A DNA stretch of 10,303 nucleotides from Phycisphaerae bacterium (GTDB taxonomy: Bacteria > Planctomycetota > Phycisphaerae > SM23-33), in NCBI GenBank assembly GCA_030628445.1, contig DAOVQV010000028.1, positions 1 through 10,303 on the forward strand, given 5' to 3'. A program made the position numbers and the translations under genes. This document shows positions 1-6,102 of the stretch, one piece after another. Every line of letters starts with the position of its first letter. Position 1 is the first letter of the stretch. The notes under the pieces were generated by a model. That model was not told the origin of the DNA. It saw nothing but the letters and a program-made list of their open reading frames with translations, and did no database searches.

Positions 1-401
1 AAACTGGCCCGGCGCTTCAACTGTTCGCTTATCCCTTCCGCCACCAGTTGGGCGTCCAGGTCCGGGTTGTTTACCTCTAGTATGTTGATGTTAACGCGGC
101 GGTCGGTGAGGTCCTCCAGCGCCTCTCGAAGCTTATCGACCTCGGCGCCCCTGGGCCCTATCACCAGCCCCGGGCGCGCGGTCTTTATGAATATCTTGAC
201 TTCTTCCCGCGTGCGTTCGATTTCGACGCAGCTGATGGCCGCATACGGTGGCTGGCGGTTGAGGCGATCGTCGATGTATTTACGAATCTTGGTGTCCTCA
301 ACCAAGAAATCGCCGAAGTTGCCCTTGGGCGCGTACCAGCGGCTCTTCCAGCCGATCGTTACACCCGTCCGAAACCCAATTGGCGATACTTTCTGTCCCA
401 T
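1..401 (-). CDS. rpsC: 30S ribosomal protein S3 (3' end missing)
   Basis: S3 forms part of the mRNA entry channel of the 30S subunit and contributes to helicase activity there. The frame starts at ATG 401 and runs off the left edge, giving 133 codons with no stop. The N-terminus reads MGQKVSPIGFRTGVTIGW, followed by the KIRKYIDDRL segment and a type II KH domain: ARPGLVIGPRGAEVDKLREAL carries the GPRG loop at residues 82-85. INILEVNNPDLDAQLVAEGISEQL then matches the family up to the edge. The C-terminal domain with the mRNA-entry Arg/Lys residues lies outside. GAGG about 6-7 nt upstream supports the start. The gap after rplV is 11 nt; rplP would be expected next. Confidence 0.97.
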   Translation of the reverse strand, partial: MGQKVSPIGFRTGVTIGWKSRWYAPKGNFGDFLVEDTKIRKYIDDRLNRQPPYAAISCVEIERTREEVKIFIKTARPGLVIGPRGAEVDKLREALEDLTDRRVNINILEVNNPDLDAQLVAEGISEQLKRRAS

Positions 402-412
402 ATGCGCCTCGT

Positions 413-748
413 TTACCGTTGTTCCTCGTCGACCACGACAAGTATGTGGCTGGTCCTCTTGTCAATGGGATGCATACGGCCTCGATCCTTGGGGCGATAT
501 CGCCTCATCGCAGGGCCCCCGTCAACACGGACCTCTTTGACGTAGAGCCGATCGACGTCGGCCTCGGCCTCGTTGGCGTTGGCCAGTGCACTGTTCAAGA
601 CCTTCGTGATGATCCCGGCCGCCCTGTTGGGGGCAAAGCTCAAGACGTCGACGGCCTCTTGGGCGTCCCGACCTCGTATCATGTCCGCCATCAACCTCAC
701 CTTGGTCGGCGAGATGCGGGCAAATCTATGTTTTGCTTGCCAAGGCAT
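413..748 (-). CDS. rplV: 50S ribosomal protein L22
   Basis: L22 contacts all 23S rRNA domains; its long beta-hairpin lines the exit tunnel opposite L4. The protein has 111 residues (110 in E. coli). Matches are AKHRFARISPTKVRLMADMIRG, the NRAAGIITKVLNSALANA helix, and the hairpin segment GGPAMRRYRPKDRGRMHPIDKRTSHI. Residues 81-83 (MRR) match E. coli Met82-Lys83-Arg84, whose deletion gives erythromycin resistance; they are intact here. The AKHRFARIS start resembles planctomycete L22 as I recall it. GGAG lies about 9 nt before the ATG, 18 nt after rpsS. The TAA stop is 11 nt before rpsC. Confidence 0.97.
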   Translation of the reverse strand: MPWQAKHRFARISPTKVRLMADMIRGRDAQEAVDVLSFAPNRAAGIITKVLNSALANANEAEADVDRLYVKEVRVDGGPAMRRYRPKDRGRMHPIDKRTSHILVVVDEEQR

Positions 749-766
749 TACGACAAACTCCAGACC

Positions 767-1039
767 TTATCGGGAACCTCTCCCGCCGCTGTGCCCTCTG
801 AATATCCGCGTAGGGCTGAACTCTCCGAGCTTATGGCCCACCATCTCTTCGGTCACAAACACGCGGTTGAATATCTTGCCGTTATGAACCATGAACGTCC
901 TGCCGACGAACTCAGGGACAACCGTGCAGGCCCGCGCCCAGGTCTTGATCGGCTCGCTGCTGCCGGCGTCGATAGCCCGTTGCACCTTCCTGAACAACTT
1001 CTCGTCGACGTAAGGTCCTTTTTTCGCGCTTCTGGTCAT
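767..1039 (-). CDS. rpsS: 30S ribosomal protein S19
   Basis: S19 binds the head of the 30S subunit with S13 and forms part of the bridge to the 50S. The protein has 90 residues, typical. Hallmarks are RSAKKGPYVDEKL at the N-terminus, IKTWARACTVVPEFVGRTFMVHNGK in the middle and the strongly conserved VTEEMVGHKLGEFSPTRIFRGH. The ATG lies 29 nt after the rplB stop; the nearest purine-rich upstream segment is GGGAAAG about 6 nt before it, a moderate ribosome binding site. The TAA stop lies 18 nt before rplV. Position between rplB and rplV is the standard S10-operon order. Confidence 0.97.
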   Translation of the reverse strand: MTRSAKKGPYVDEKLFRKVQRAIDAGSSEPIKTWARACTVVPEFVGRTFMVHNGKIFNRVFVTEEMVGHKLGEFSPTRIFRGHSGGRGSR

Positions 1040-1068
1040 ACGTGTCTTTCCCGACGCCTAACGGCTCC

Positions 1069-1920
1069 TTATAAAACAAGCTGCCCGGTGCGAACGTTTC
1101 GCCGCCGCCGGAGGATGAGCTTGTTGGAACTCTTGCGTTTTCGTCGTGTCTTTCCGCCCTTGGCCAGGACACCGGTGGGGGAAACCGGATGCCTCCCGCC
1201 TGCACGCCTGCCCTCGCCTCCGCCCATGGGATGCGCCACAGGGTTCATCGCCGAGCCGCGTACGTGAGGCCTTCGGCCTCGGTGCCGCGTCCGCCCAGCC
1301 TTGCCCCATCGAACCCCGGAGTGCTCCACGTTACCAAGCTGCCCGATGGTGGCGCGGCATTTGGCGTTGACCATGCGCATCTCGCCGGACGGGAGGATAA
1401 GCGTAACCATCTTGCCTTCCTTCGCCGCCACGCGCGCCATCCCGCCGGCTGTGCGGACCATCTTCCCGCCCTGGCCCGGGTTCATCTCCACGTTGTGCAC
1501 CGGCAGGCCGGCCGGAATCTTACGCAGCGGTAAGCAGTTCCCGGTCCTCGGCTCGGCGTCGGGGCCGGAGTATATCTTCTGGCCGACCGAAAGGCCCACC
1601 GGCGACAGGATGTATCGCTTCTCGCCGTCCTCGTGGAGAACAAGGGCGATATTGCAACTGCGATTCGGATCATACTCTATCGATTGAACGACGGCGTGCT
1701 GGTCGTCCTTGTCTCGCTTGAAATCGATGAGGCGATACTTGCGCTTATGCCCCCCCCCGCGATGCCGAACCGTGATCTTCCCGCTGTGGTTGCGACCGCC
1801 GGTTTTCTTTATCGGGCGCAGCAGAGACTTGGCGGGCTTCTTGGCGGTGATCTCGCCGCTGCGATTGACCGAACTGAACCGCCTCCCAGGAGAGGTCTTC
1901 TTGTATACCTTAATCGCCAT
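1069..1920 (-). CDS. rplB: 50S ribosomal protein L2
   Basis: L2 is a primary 23S rRNA binder needed for subunit association and peptidyl transferase activity. From ATG at 1920 it has 283 residues (273 in E. coli). Matches include TSPGRRF, GGRNHSGKITVRHRGGGHKRKYR, EYDPNRSCNIALV, PLRKIPAGLPVHNVE, GEMRMVNAKCRATIGQ and the C-terminal GGEG block. The catalytic-region motif, usually NPVDHPHGGGEG, reads NPVAHPMGGGEG: His230 (E. coli His229, mature numbering) is kept, but the preceding Asp is Ala229 and the second His is Met232. The C-terminus is very basic. A TTG two codons upstream is also in frame; ATG is preferred because MAIKVYKKTSPGRR matches the family. No strong Shine-Dalgarno is visible 11 nt after rplW, so translation may be coupled. 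Confidence 0.97.
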   Translation of the reverse strand: MAIKVYKKTSPGRRFSSVNRSGEITAKKPAKSLLRPIKKTGGRNHSGKITVRHRGGGHKRKYRLIDFKRDKDDQHAVVQSIEYDPNRSCNIALVLHEDGEKRYILSPVGLSVGQKIYSGPDAEPRTGNCLPLRKIPAGLPVHNVEMNPGQGGKMVRTAGGMARVAAKEGKMVTLILPSGEMRMVNAKCRATIGQLGNVEHSGVRWGKAGRTRHRGRRPHVRGSAMNPVAHPMGGGEGRRAGGRHPVSPTGVLAKGGKTRRKRKSSNKLILRRRRNVRTGQLVL

Positions 1921-1931
1921 AACCAACTAAC

Positions 1932-2216
1932 CTAGAACAAATCTATGTGGTGGTCCGGGTACAGGACAACGACGGCCTTTTTCCAATGTCGCGTCTTCCC
2001 GCGGCGAATGCCCACGCGACGTGGCTTGCCCTTGCGGTTGGCCGTGCGGACCTTCAAGACCTTTACGTCGTATATCTTCTCCACCGCATGTTTAATCTGC
2101 GTCTTGTTGGCCTCGGTGGAGACCTCAAACGCATAGGCGTTGAGCACCTGCGATTGGAACGTGCCCTTCTCCGTCACCAGAGGGCGAATGACCACGCCGT
2201 ACATCTCATCTTTCAT
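1932..2216 (-). CDS. rplW: 50S ribosomal protein L23
   Basis: L23 sits at the exit of the polypeptide tunnel and is the docking site for trigger factor and SRP. The protein has 94 residues, in the normal range. Family features are VIRPLVTEKGT at the N-terminus, YAFEVSTEANKTQIKHAVEKIYDVKV in the middle and the basic KGKPRRVGIRRGKTRHWKKAVV segment of the extended loop. The ATG overlaps the rplD TGA as ATGA with a strong Shine-Dalgarno just before, so the start is well supported. The trigger-factor docking Glu of E. coli (Glu18, in VSEK) corresponds to Glu in VTEK here. The TAG stop is 11 nt before the rplB ATG. Confidence 0.97.
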   Translation of the reverse strand: MKDEMYGVVIRPLVTEKGTFQSQVLNAYAFEVSTEANKTQIKHAVEKIYDVKVLKVRTANRKGKPRRVGIRRGKTRHWKKAVVVLYPDHHIDLF

Positions 2217-2842
2217 GATCGCCCCTCCCGCTCGACCAAGAGCTTCATCGCCTCTGAGGTCAGAAGCATCTTCTGTCTCTTGGCGACGTCGTAGGCGTTC
2301 AACTCATCGGCGGTGCGAACTGTCAGGTCGCCGATGTTCCGGGCGGACAAATAGACGTTCCGATCGCGCTGGGCGAGGCCCAGCAGGCACGAACGGTCGA
2401 TCTCGAGATTCTCCAGCAACTCGACCATCCGAGCGGTTTTGGGCTCCCAGATCTCGAGGGAGTCGACGATCAGCAGATCGCCTCCGAGGATTTTCGCCAG
2501 GATGGCGGTATTAAGCGCAGCCTGTCGCATCCGCTTTGGCATGGTCTTGTGTGCGTATCTGAGCCGCTTGGCAAAGGCCACGCCACCGCCACGCATGATG
2601 TTCGTCTTGCCCCCACCGCGACGGGCGGATCCCGTGCCTTTCTGTCGGAAAAGCTTCCGGGTCGAAGCGGTCACGTCGCCCCGGCCGCGGGTATGGGCCG
2701 AGTGCTGATGGGCGTTGGCGTGGTAGGTAACCACAGCCTGCTTCAACAGCGGCGCGTTGACCGACCCACCAAAGACGGACTCGTCCACCTTCATGGTGTC
2801 GATCTTGCGGCCGCTCGTGTTGTAGACAGGCACTTCCAGCAT
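2213..2842 (-). CDS. rplD: 50S ribosomal protein L4
   Basis: L4 is a 23S rRNA assembly protein whose extended loop lines the peptide exit tunnel; in E. coli it also represses the S10 operon. The protein has 209 residues (201 in E. coli). The tunnel-loop region STRKLFRQKGTGSARRGGG (about 60-78) is present, with the conserved Lys68 matching E. coli Lys63, a site of macrolide-resistance changes. It is followed by RGGGVAFAK and MPKRMRQAAL. The C-terminal globular part has LLIVDSLEI and the RNIGDLTVRTADELNAYDVAKRQKMLLT segment. The start ATG is 6 nt after the rplC stop, with AGGA inside the rplC end. The stop overlaps the rplW start (ATGA). L4 is the obvious candidate ligand for the structured rpsJ leader, by analogy only. 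Confidence 0.97.
   Translation of the reverse strand: MLEVPVYNTSGRKIDTMKVDESVFGGSVNAPLLKQAVVTYHANAHQHSAHTRGRGDVTASTRKLFRQKGTGSARRGGGKTNIMRGGGVAFAKRLRYAHKTMPKRMRQAALNTAILAKILGGDLLIVDSLEIWEPKTARMVELLENLEIDRSCLLGLAQRDRNVYLSARNIGDLTVRTADELNAYDVAKRQKMLLTSEAMKLLVEREGRS
2222..2229 (-). promoter_or_regulatory. Strong Shine-Dalgarno for rplW inside the rplD 3' end
   Basis: GGGAGGGG lies 5 nt before the rplW ATG, inside the last codons of rplD, and is the best anti-SD match in the window. Together with the 4-nt stop/start overlap it suggests efficient coupled reinitiation of L23 after L4. Confidence 0.65.
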
Positions 2843-2848
2843 CGCAGG

Positions 2849-3520
2849 TTATCCTGACGCTTCCTTTTCTTGCTTGGCGGATCGGCTGGCCCGGATAAAC
2901 AAATACCCGCCGTTGGCTCCCGGTAGCGCCCCTTGCACCAACAGCAGGTTGTTCTCCTTGTCCAGTCGGATCAGCTTCAGGTTCCGCGTGGTGGACCTGG
3001 CGTGGCCCATGTGCCCGGCCATACGCTTGCCCTTCCTGATCCTGCCGCTCTTTCCCGGGTTTGATGCGTGGGCGGCTATCGAACCGGGAGAGCGATGCTT
3101 GCGCTCGACACCGTGACTGGCGGGCTGGCCTTTAAACCCGTGACGCTTCATCACGCCGGCAAAGCCCTTACCCTTCGTCGTACCGATCACGTCGACGGTC
3201 CGGACGCCCTCGAAGAGCTCAACCGTCACGCTCTGTCCGGGTTTGATGTCCTCGGGCACAGCGAGGAGGCGAACCTCGCGGATGAACTTTTTCGGTTTAG
3301 TCTCGGCCTTGGCGGCATGGCCGATGGCGGGTTTGGAGGCGCGATGGGGCTTGACGTCCTCGAACCCCAACTGCACGGCGTTATATCCGTCCGTCTCGGC
3401 GGTCTTGACTTGCAGCACGTCGCACGGACCTGCCTCGACGACGGTGACGGGATGAAGATTCCCTTCATCGTCGTAGACCTGTGTCATGCCGATCTTTTTG
3501 CCCAGCAGCGCCGGTAGCAT
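2849..3520 (-). CDS. rplC: 50S ribosomal protein L3
   Basis: L3 is an early 23S rRNA binder whose central extension reaches towards the peptidyl transferase centre. The protein has 223 residues (209 in E. coli). Clear matches are LLGKKIGMTQVYDDEG at the N-terminus, VTVVEAGPC, TTKGKGFAGVMKRHGF, KGKRMAGHMG and NLLLVQGALPG. The central loop, about residues 146-165 (SPGSIAAHASNPGKSGRIRKGK), is about four residues longer than in E. coli and lacks the Gln that PrmB methylates there (Gln150). The C-terminus ends in a charged tail. ATG at 3520 is 11 nt after the rpsJ stop, with an AGGG partly inside that stop. rplD starts 6 nt after the TAA. Confidence 0.97.
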   Translation of the reverse strand: MLPALLGKKIGMTQVYDDEGNLHPVTVVEAGPCDVLQVKTAETDGYNAVQLGFEDVKPHRASKPAIGHAAKAETKPKKFIREVRLLAVPEDIKPGQSVTVELFEGVRTVDVIGTTKGKGFAGVMKRHGFKGQPASHGVERKHRSPGSIAAHASNPGKSGRIRKGKRMAGHMGHARSTTRNLKLIRLDKENNLLLVQGALPGANGGYLFIRASRSAKQEKEASG

Positions 3521-3531
3521 CGCTAAAGTCC

Positions 3532-3840
3532 CTATGCCTTTATCTTTATAAAAACACCGGCCGGAACCACCAGCCGGTTCAATGCCTCCACCGTACGCAC
3601 CGTCGGATCGTAGATGTCGATGATCCTCTTGTGCGTGCGCATCTCGAACTGCTCGCGCGATTTCTTGTCCACGTGCGGGCTGCGCAGCACCGTGTAGCGC
3701 TCGATCCGGGTGGGCAGCGGGATCGGCCCGCGGACCCTGGCGCCTGTCCGCTCGGCGTGGTCTACGATCTCCTTGCCCGAGGCATCCAGCGCGCGATGAT
3801 CGTAGGCTTCCATTCGGATGCGTATCTTATCCTGCGCCAT
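3532..3840 (-). CDS. rpsJ: 30S ribosomal protein S10
   Basis: S10 is a head protein of the 30S subunit; in E. coli it also acts as NusE in transcription antitermination and in coupling via NusG. The 102-residue length is standard. Matching segments are IRIRMEAYDHRALD, ERTGARVRGPIPLPTRIERYTVL, RSPHVDKKSREQFEMRTHKRIIDIYDP and the VPAGVFIKI end. The long flexible loop near residues 45-60 that touches 16S rRNA is intact. The start has GGAG 9 nt upstream. It opens the S10 operon after a 131-nt promoter and leader region, and its TAG stop lies 11 nt before rplC; AGGG at the stop may serve as the rplC ribosome binding site. Confidence 0.98.
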   Translation of the reverse strand: MAQDKIRIRMEAYDHRALDASGKEIVDHAERTGARVRGPIPLPTRIERYTVLRSPHVDKKSREQFEMRTHKRIIDIYDPTVRTVEALNRLVVPAGVFIKIKA

Positions 3841-3849
3841 ATAGTTAGT

Positions 3850-3853
3850 CTCC
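3850..3853 (-). promoter_or_regulatory. Shine-Dalgarno of rpsJ
   Basis: GGAG on the minus strand lies 9 nt before the rpsJ ATG at 3840. It is the only good ribosome binding match in the leader and fixes the start. Confidence 0.7.
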
Positions 3854-3856
3854 GAC

Positions 3857-3886
3857 CCCCCTGGGCAGATACAACGGTCCAGGGAG
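3857..3886 (-). promoter_or_regulatory. Leader hairpin abutting the rpsJ ribosome binding site
   Basis: In the rpsJ leader CTCCCTGG (minus strand, 3886-3879) pairs with CCAGGGGG (3864-3857): 8 bp with one G-U, loop of 14 nt. A further U-G pair is possible outside. The 3' arm ends 3 nt before the GGAG at 3850-3853, so folding could limit ribosome access. The 5' arm is shared with the inverted repeat at 3880-3929, making the two stems mutually exclusive in readthrough RNA. In E. coli the S10 leader is the L4 feedback target; a similar role here is inference. Confidence 0.4.
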
Positions 3887-3929
3887 AAAAATGCCGAATT
3901 GGTTTAGGGTACGGATAACTTTCTCCCTG
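3880..3929. repeat. Perfect 10-bp inverted repeat spanning the rpsJ promoter
   Basis: CAGGGAGAAA (3880-3889) and TTTCTCCCTG (3920-3929) are perfect inverted copies separated by 30 bp, centre to centre 40 bp, close to four helical turns. The distal arm overlaps the last two bases of the -35 box and part of the spacer; the proximal arm lies in the predicted 5' leader. It could be a repressor or activator site with two half-sites on the same DNA face, or an RNA stem in transcripts reading through from fusA. No known operator is recognised. Confidence 0.55.
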
Positions 3930-3933
3930 TCAA
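3906..3933 (-). promoter_or_regulatory. Predicted sigma70-type promoter for the S10 operon
   Basis: A perfect -35 box TTGACA (3928-3933) is followed after 16 nt by TACCCT (3906-3911), which keeps only the key TA...T positions of the -10 consensus. Transcription would start near 3898-3900, giving a leader of about 60 nt before rpsJ. A weak -10 is compatible with regulated or growth-rate controlled transcription, but that is speculation. The location between fusA and rpsJ is where an S10-operon promoter is expected. Confidence 0.5.
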
Positions 3934-3971
3934 CGTTTTATAATTGTTTTTTATTTTTTTTGTTCTTTTAT
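3934..3971 (-). promoter_or_regulatory. AT-rich tract upstream of the rpsJ promoter (UP-element-like)
   Basis: These 38 nt between the fusA stop and the -35 box contain only five G or C, in an otherwise GC-rich window. On the minus strand they are A-tracts (runs of 8 and 6 A) ending in TTATAAAACG right before TTGACA. A-tracts at about -40 to -75 are typical of UP elements bound by the RNA polymerase alpha C-terminal domain at strong rRNA and ribosomal protein promoters. The role here is inference from position and composition. Confidence 0.5.
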
Positions 3972-6047
3972 TTACACATACCGCAATATCTGTTCGGCGA
4001 CTTGTGCCGGGGCGGGCGCATATGAATGCGGCTCCATCGTACTGGTGCCTCTGCCCTGGGTAAGCGAGCGAAGCTGCGTTGAATACCTAAACATCTCCGC
4101 AAGCGGGACCTTGGCCAGGACCATCCTGTACTTACCCCGCTGCTCTGCGTTCTTGATCTCGGCACGCCTGCTGTTCAGGTCGCTGGTGACCGCACCAAGG
4201 TAACTTTCCGGCGCGGTGACTTGCAGGAGCATTATCGGTTCCAGGAAGACCGGCGAGGCCTTCTCGACGGCTGCGTCGAACGCCATCGACCCGGCCCGGT
4301 GGAAGGAGATCTCCGAGCTGTCAACCGGATGGTGCTGCCCGTCCAAAAGGGTCACCTTGATGTTCAGAAGCGGATACCCGGCAAGCGGCCCGGAGGTAGC
4401 TGCATCCCGGACACCTTGCTCGACCGCCGGGATGTATTCCTTGGGCACCGCGCCGCCTTTAGTGGCGTCGACGAAGGTGATCGCCTCTTGGGAGCTCGAA
4501 GGGCGGTGCGGTTCGACCCGCAGGACGACGACACCGAACTGACCCCGCCCGCCGGTCTGGCGAATGAAGCGTCCTTCGGCCTCGGCCGAGGTGCGAATGG
4601 TCTCCTTATAGGCGACCCTGGGCTTACCCACGCGGATCTGCAGCCCCATGTCGCGGACGAGCCGGTTGCGCAGGATTTCCAGATGCAACTCACCCATCCC
4701 GGAGATAGTGATCTGCCCGGTCTCCCCCTCGAACCTGTATTCGAAGCTTGGGTCTTCCCGCCGAAGCGTGTTTAGGGCGTCGGTGAGGCGTTCCTTATCG
4801 GCGCCGCTGCGCGGCTCGATAGACATGGTTATGACGGGCTCGGGGAACTCCAGGCGTTCCAGGATGATCGGGTTGCGCGTATCGCAGAGCGTATCGCCGG
4901 TGTTGGAGGCCTTCAGGCCCACCGCCGCGACGATATCGCCGGCGGCGGCTTCCTTTCGGGCGGTCCGCTCCTTGGCGTGCATCGCCCAGATTCTCGAAAT
5001 ATTCTCTTTCTTGTTCTGGGTGCTGTTAAGGACGCGCGTTCCCGCCTTGATTTTCCCGCTGTAGATCCGGATGAAGTTCAAATCCCCGTGCTGGTCGGAG
5101 GTGATCTTAAAAACCAGCGCGGAGAAGGGCTCGTCGTCGTCCGGGCGGCGCTCGATAAGCTTTTCGCTCTTGAGGTCCTTAGGCCCGGTGACCGGGGGCA
5201 AATCCAGCGGGCTGGGAAGATAATCAACCACCGCATCCAGCAGAGGCCGAGCGCCTATGTGCTTCAGCGCCGATCCGCAAAGCACCGGATGCAGCTTACC
5301 GCTGACCGTCCCCTTTCGAATCGCCGAGACGATATCGGCCTCGGAAATCTGCTCTTCGTGCACGTACTTTTCCATCAGGGACTCGTCGTACTCTGCGGCT
5401 GCTTCTATCAGATCGTGCCTGGCCCGGGCGGTCTGTTGGGTAAGTTCAGCCGGGACGGCCTCGATGCGGAGCTTTGTCGCTATGCGGTCCGGATCGTAGA
5501 AGATGGCCCTTTGGCGGATCAAATCCACCTGCCCACAGAAGTCATCACCCCAACCTATCGGGAGTTGCAGGACCGCCAGGTGTGCGTGCAGGCGAGCGGT
5601 GATGTCCTCTACCACCTTTTCGAAATCCGCGCCGATCCGATCGAGCTTGTTGATGAAGCACAAGCGGGGAACGCTGTAGCGGTCGGCCTGGCGCCAGACC
5701 GTCTCGGACTGGGCCTCGACTCCGCCGACGCCGCAGAACACCGCCACCGCCCCGTCCAAGACGCGCAGCGACCGCTCGACCTCTATCGTAAAATCCACGT
5801 GCCCGGGCGTGTCGATCAGGTTGATTAGGTGCTCGGCCCAGTCAAAGGTCGTCACGGCGGAGGTGATGGTGATACCCCGCGTCTGCTCTTCGGTAAGATA
5901 GTCCATCACCGCAGTACCGTCGTGGACTTCGCCGATCTTGTAGGTCCGCCCGGCGAAGTAGAGTATCCGCTCGGTGACGGTGGTCTTACCGGCATCTATG
6001 TGGGCCATGATGCCGATGTTCCTCAGTTTCTTCAGATCCCTGACCAT
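3972..6047 (-). CDS. fusA: Translation elongation factor G
   Basis: EF-G is the ribosomal translocase GTPase and, with RRF, recycles ribosomes. From the chosen ATG the protein has 691 residues (704 in E. coli) and all five domains. The GTPase motifs are AHIDAGKTT (15-23), RGITI (57-61), DTPGH (79-83), NKLD (133-136; usually NKMD) and SAL (259-261). Domain II has the HGDLNFIRIYSG segment, domain III ISGMGELHLEI, and domain IV the TGGRGQFG loop plus HHPVDSSE, whose second His matches E. coli His583 at the tip that enters the A site. Domain V ends LRSLTQGRGTSTMEP. The ATG at 6047 gives the usual MVRDLKKLRNIGIMAHID start; an in-frame GTG at 6077 would add ten residues, and neither has a clear Shine-Dalgarno. 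It may be a paralogous EF-G subtype; this cannot be settled by eye. tuf, its usual neighbour, is absent. Confidence 0.96.
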   Translation of the reverse strand: MVRDLKKLRNIGIMAHIDAGKTTVTERILYFAGRTYKIGEVHDGTAVMDYLTEEQTRGITITSAVTTFDWAEHLINLIDTPGHVDFTIEVERSLRVLDGAVAVFCGVGGVEAQSETVWRQADRYSVPRLCFINKLDRIGADFEKVVEDITARLHAHLAVLQLPIGWGDDFCGQVDLIRQRAIFYDPDRIATKLRIEAVPAELTQQTARARHDLIEAAAEYDESLMEKYVHEEQISEADIVSAIRKGTVSGKLHPVLCGSALKHIGARPLLDAVVDYLPSPLDLPPVTGPKDLKSEKLIERRPDDDEPFSALVFKITSDQHGDLNFIRIYSGKIKAGTRVLNSTQNKKENISRIWAMHAKERTARKEAAAGDIVAAVGLKASNTGDTLCDTRNPIILERLEFPEPVITMSIEPRSGADKERLTDALNTLRREDPSFEYRFEGETGQITISGMGELHLEILRNRLVRDMGLQIRVGKPRVAYKETIRTSAEAEGRFIRQTGGRGQFGVVVLRVEPHRPSSSQEAITFVDATKGGAVPKEYIPAVEQGVRDAATSGPLAGYPLLNIKVTLLDGQHHPVDSSEISFHRAGSMAFDAAVEKASPVFLEPIMLLQVTAPESYLGAVTSDLNSRRAEIKNAEQRGKYRMVLAKVPLAEMFRYSTQLRSLTQGRGTSTMEPHSYAPAPAQVAEQILRYV

Positions 6048-6102
6048 AAGCCAACCATCTAACTGAATACCGTGCACCCGTCGTCACATCGGCGGATACA
6101 AC

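Noticed and set aside
380..1267. Long plus-strand open frame (295 codons) across rplV, rpsS and rplB
   Set aside because: It is antisense to three certain ribosomal protein genes, has no recognisable domain and reads as the Arg/Pro/Leu-rich complement of GC-rich coding DNA.
3938..3949. TTATAAAA as a second -10 box in the AT-rich tract
   Set aside because: No -35-like hexamer at 16-18 nt upstream; the sequence is better read as part of an AT-rich UP-like element.
4977..5828. Plus-strand open frame of 283 codons inside fusA
   Set aside because: Antisense shadow of the EF-G GTPase domain; no family resemblance and no independent ribosome binding site evident.
6048..6077. GTG start ten codons upstream for EF-G
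   Set aside because: The extra residues (VHGIQLDGWL) do not resemble EF-G N-termini and no Shine-Dalgarno precedes the GTG; ATG at 6047 gives the usual N-terminus. Not fully excluded.
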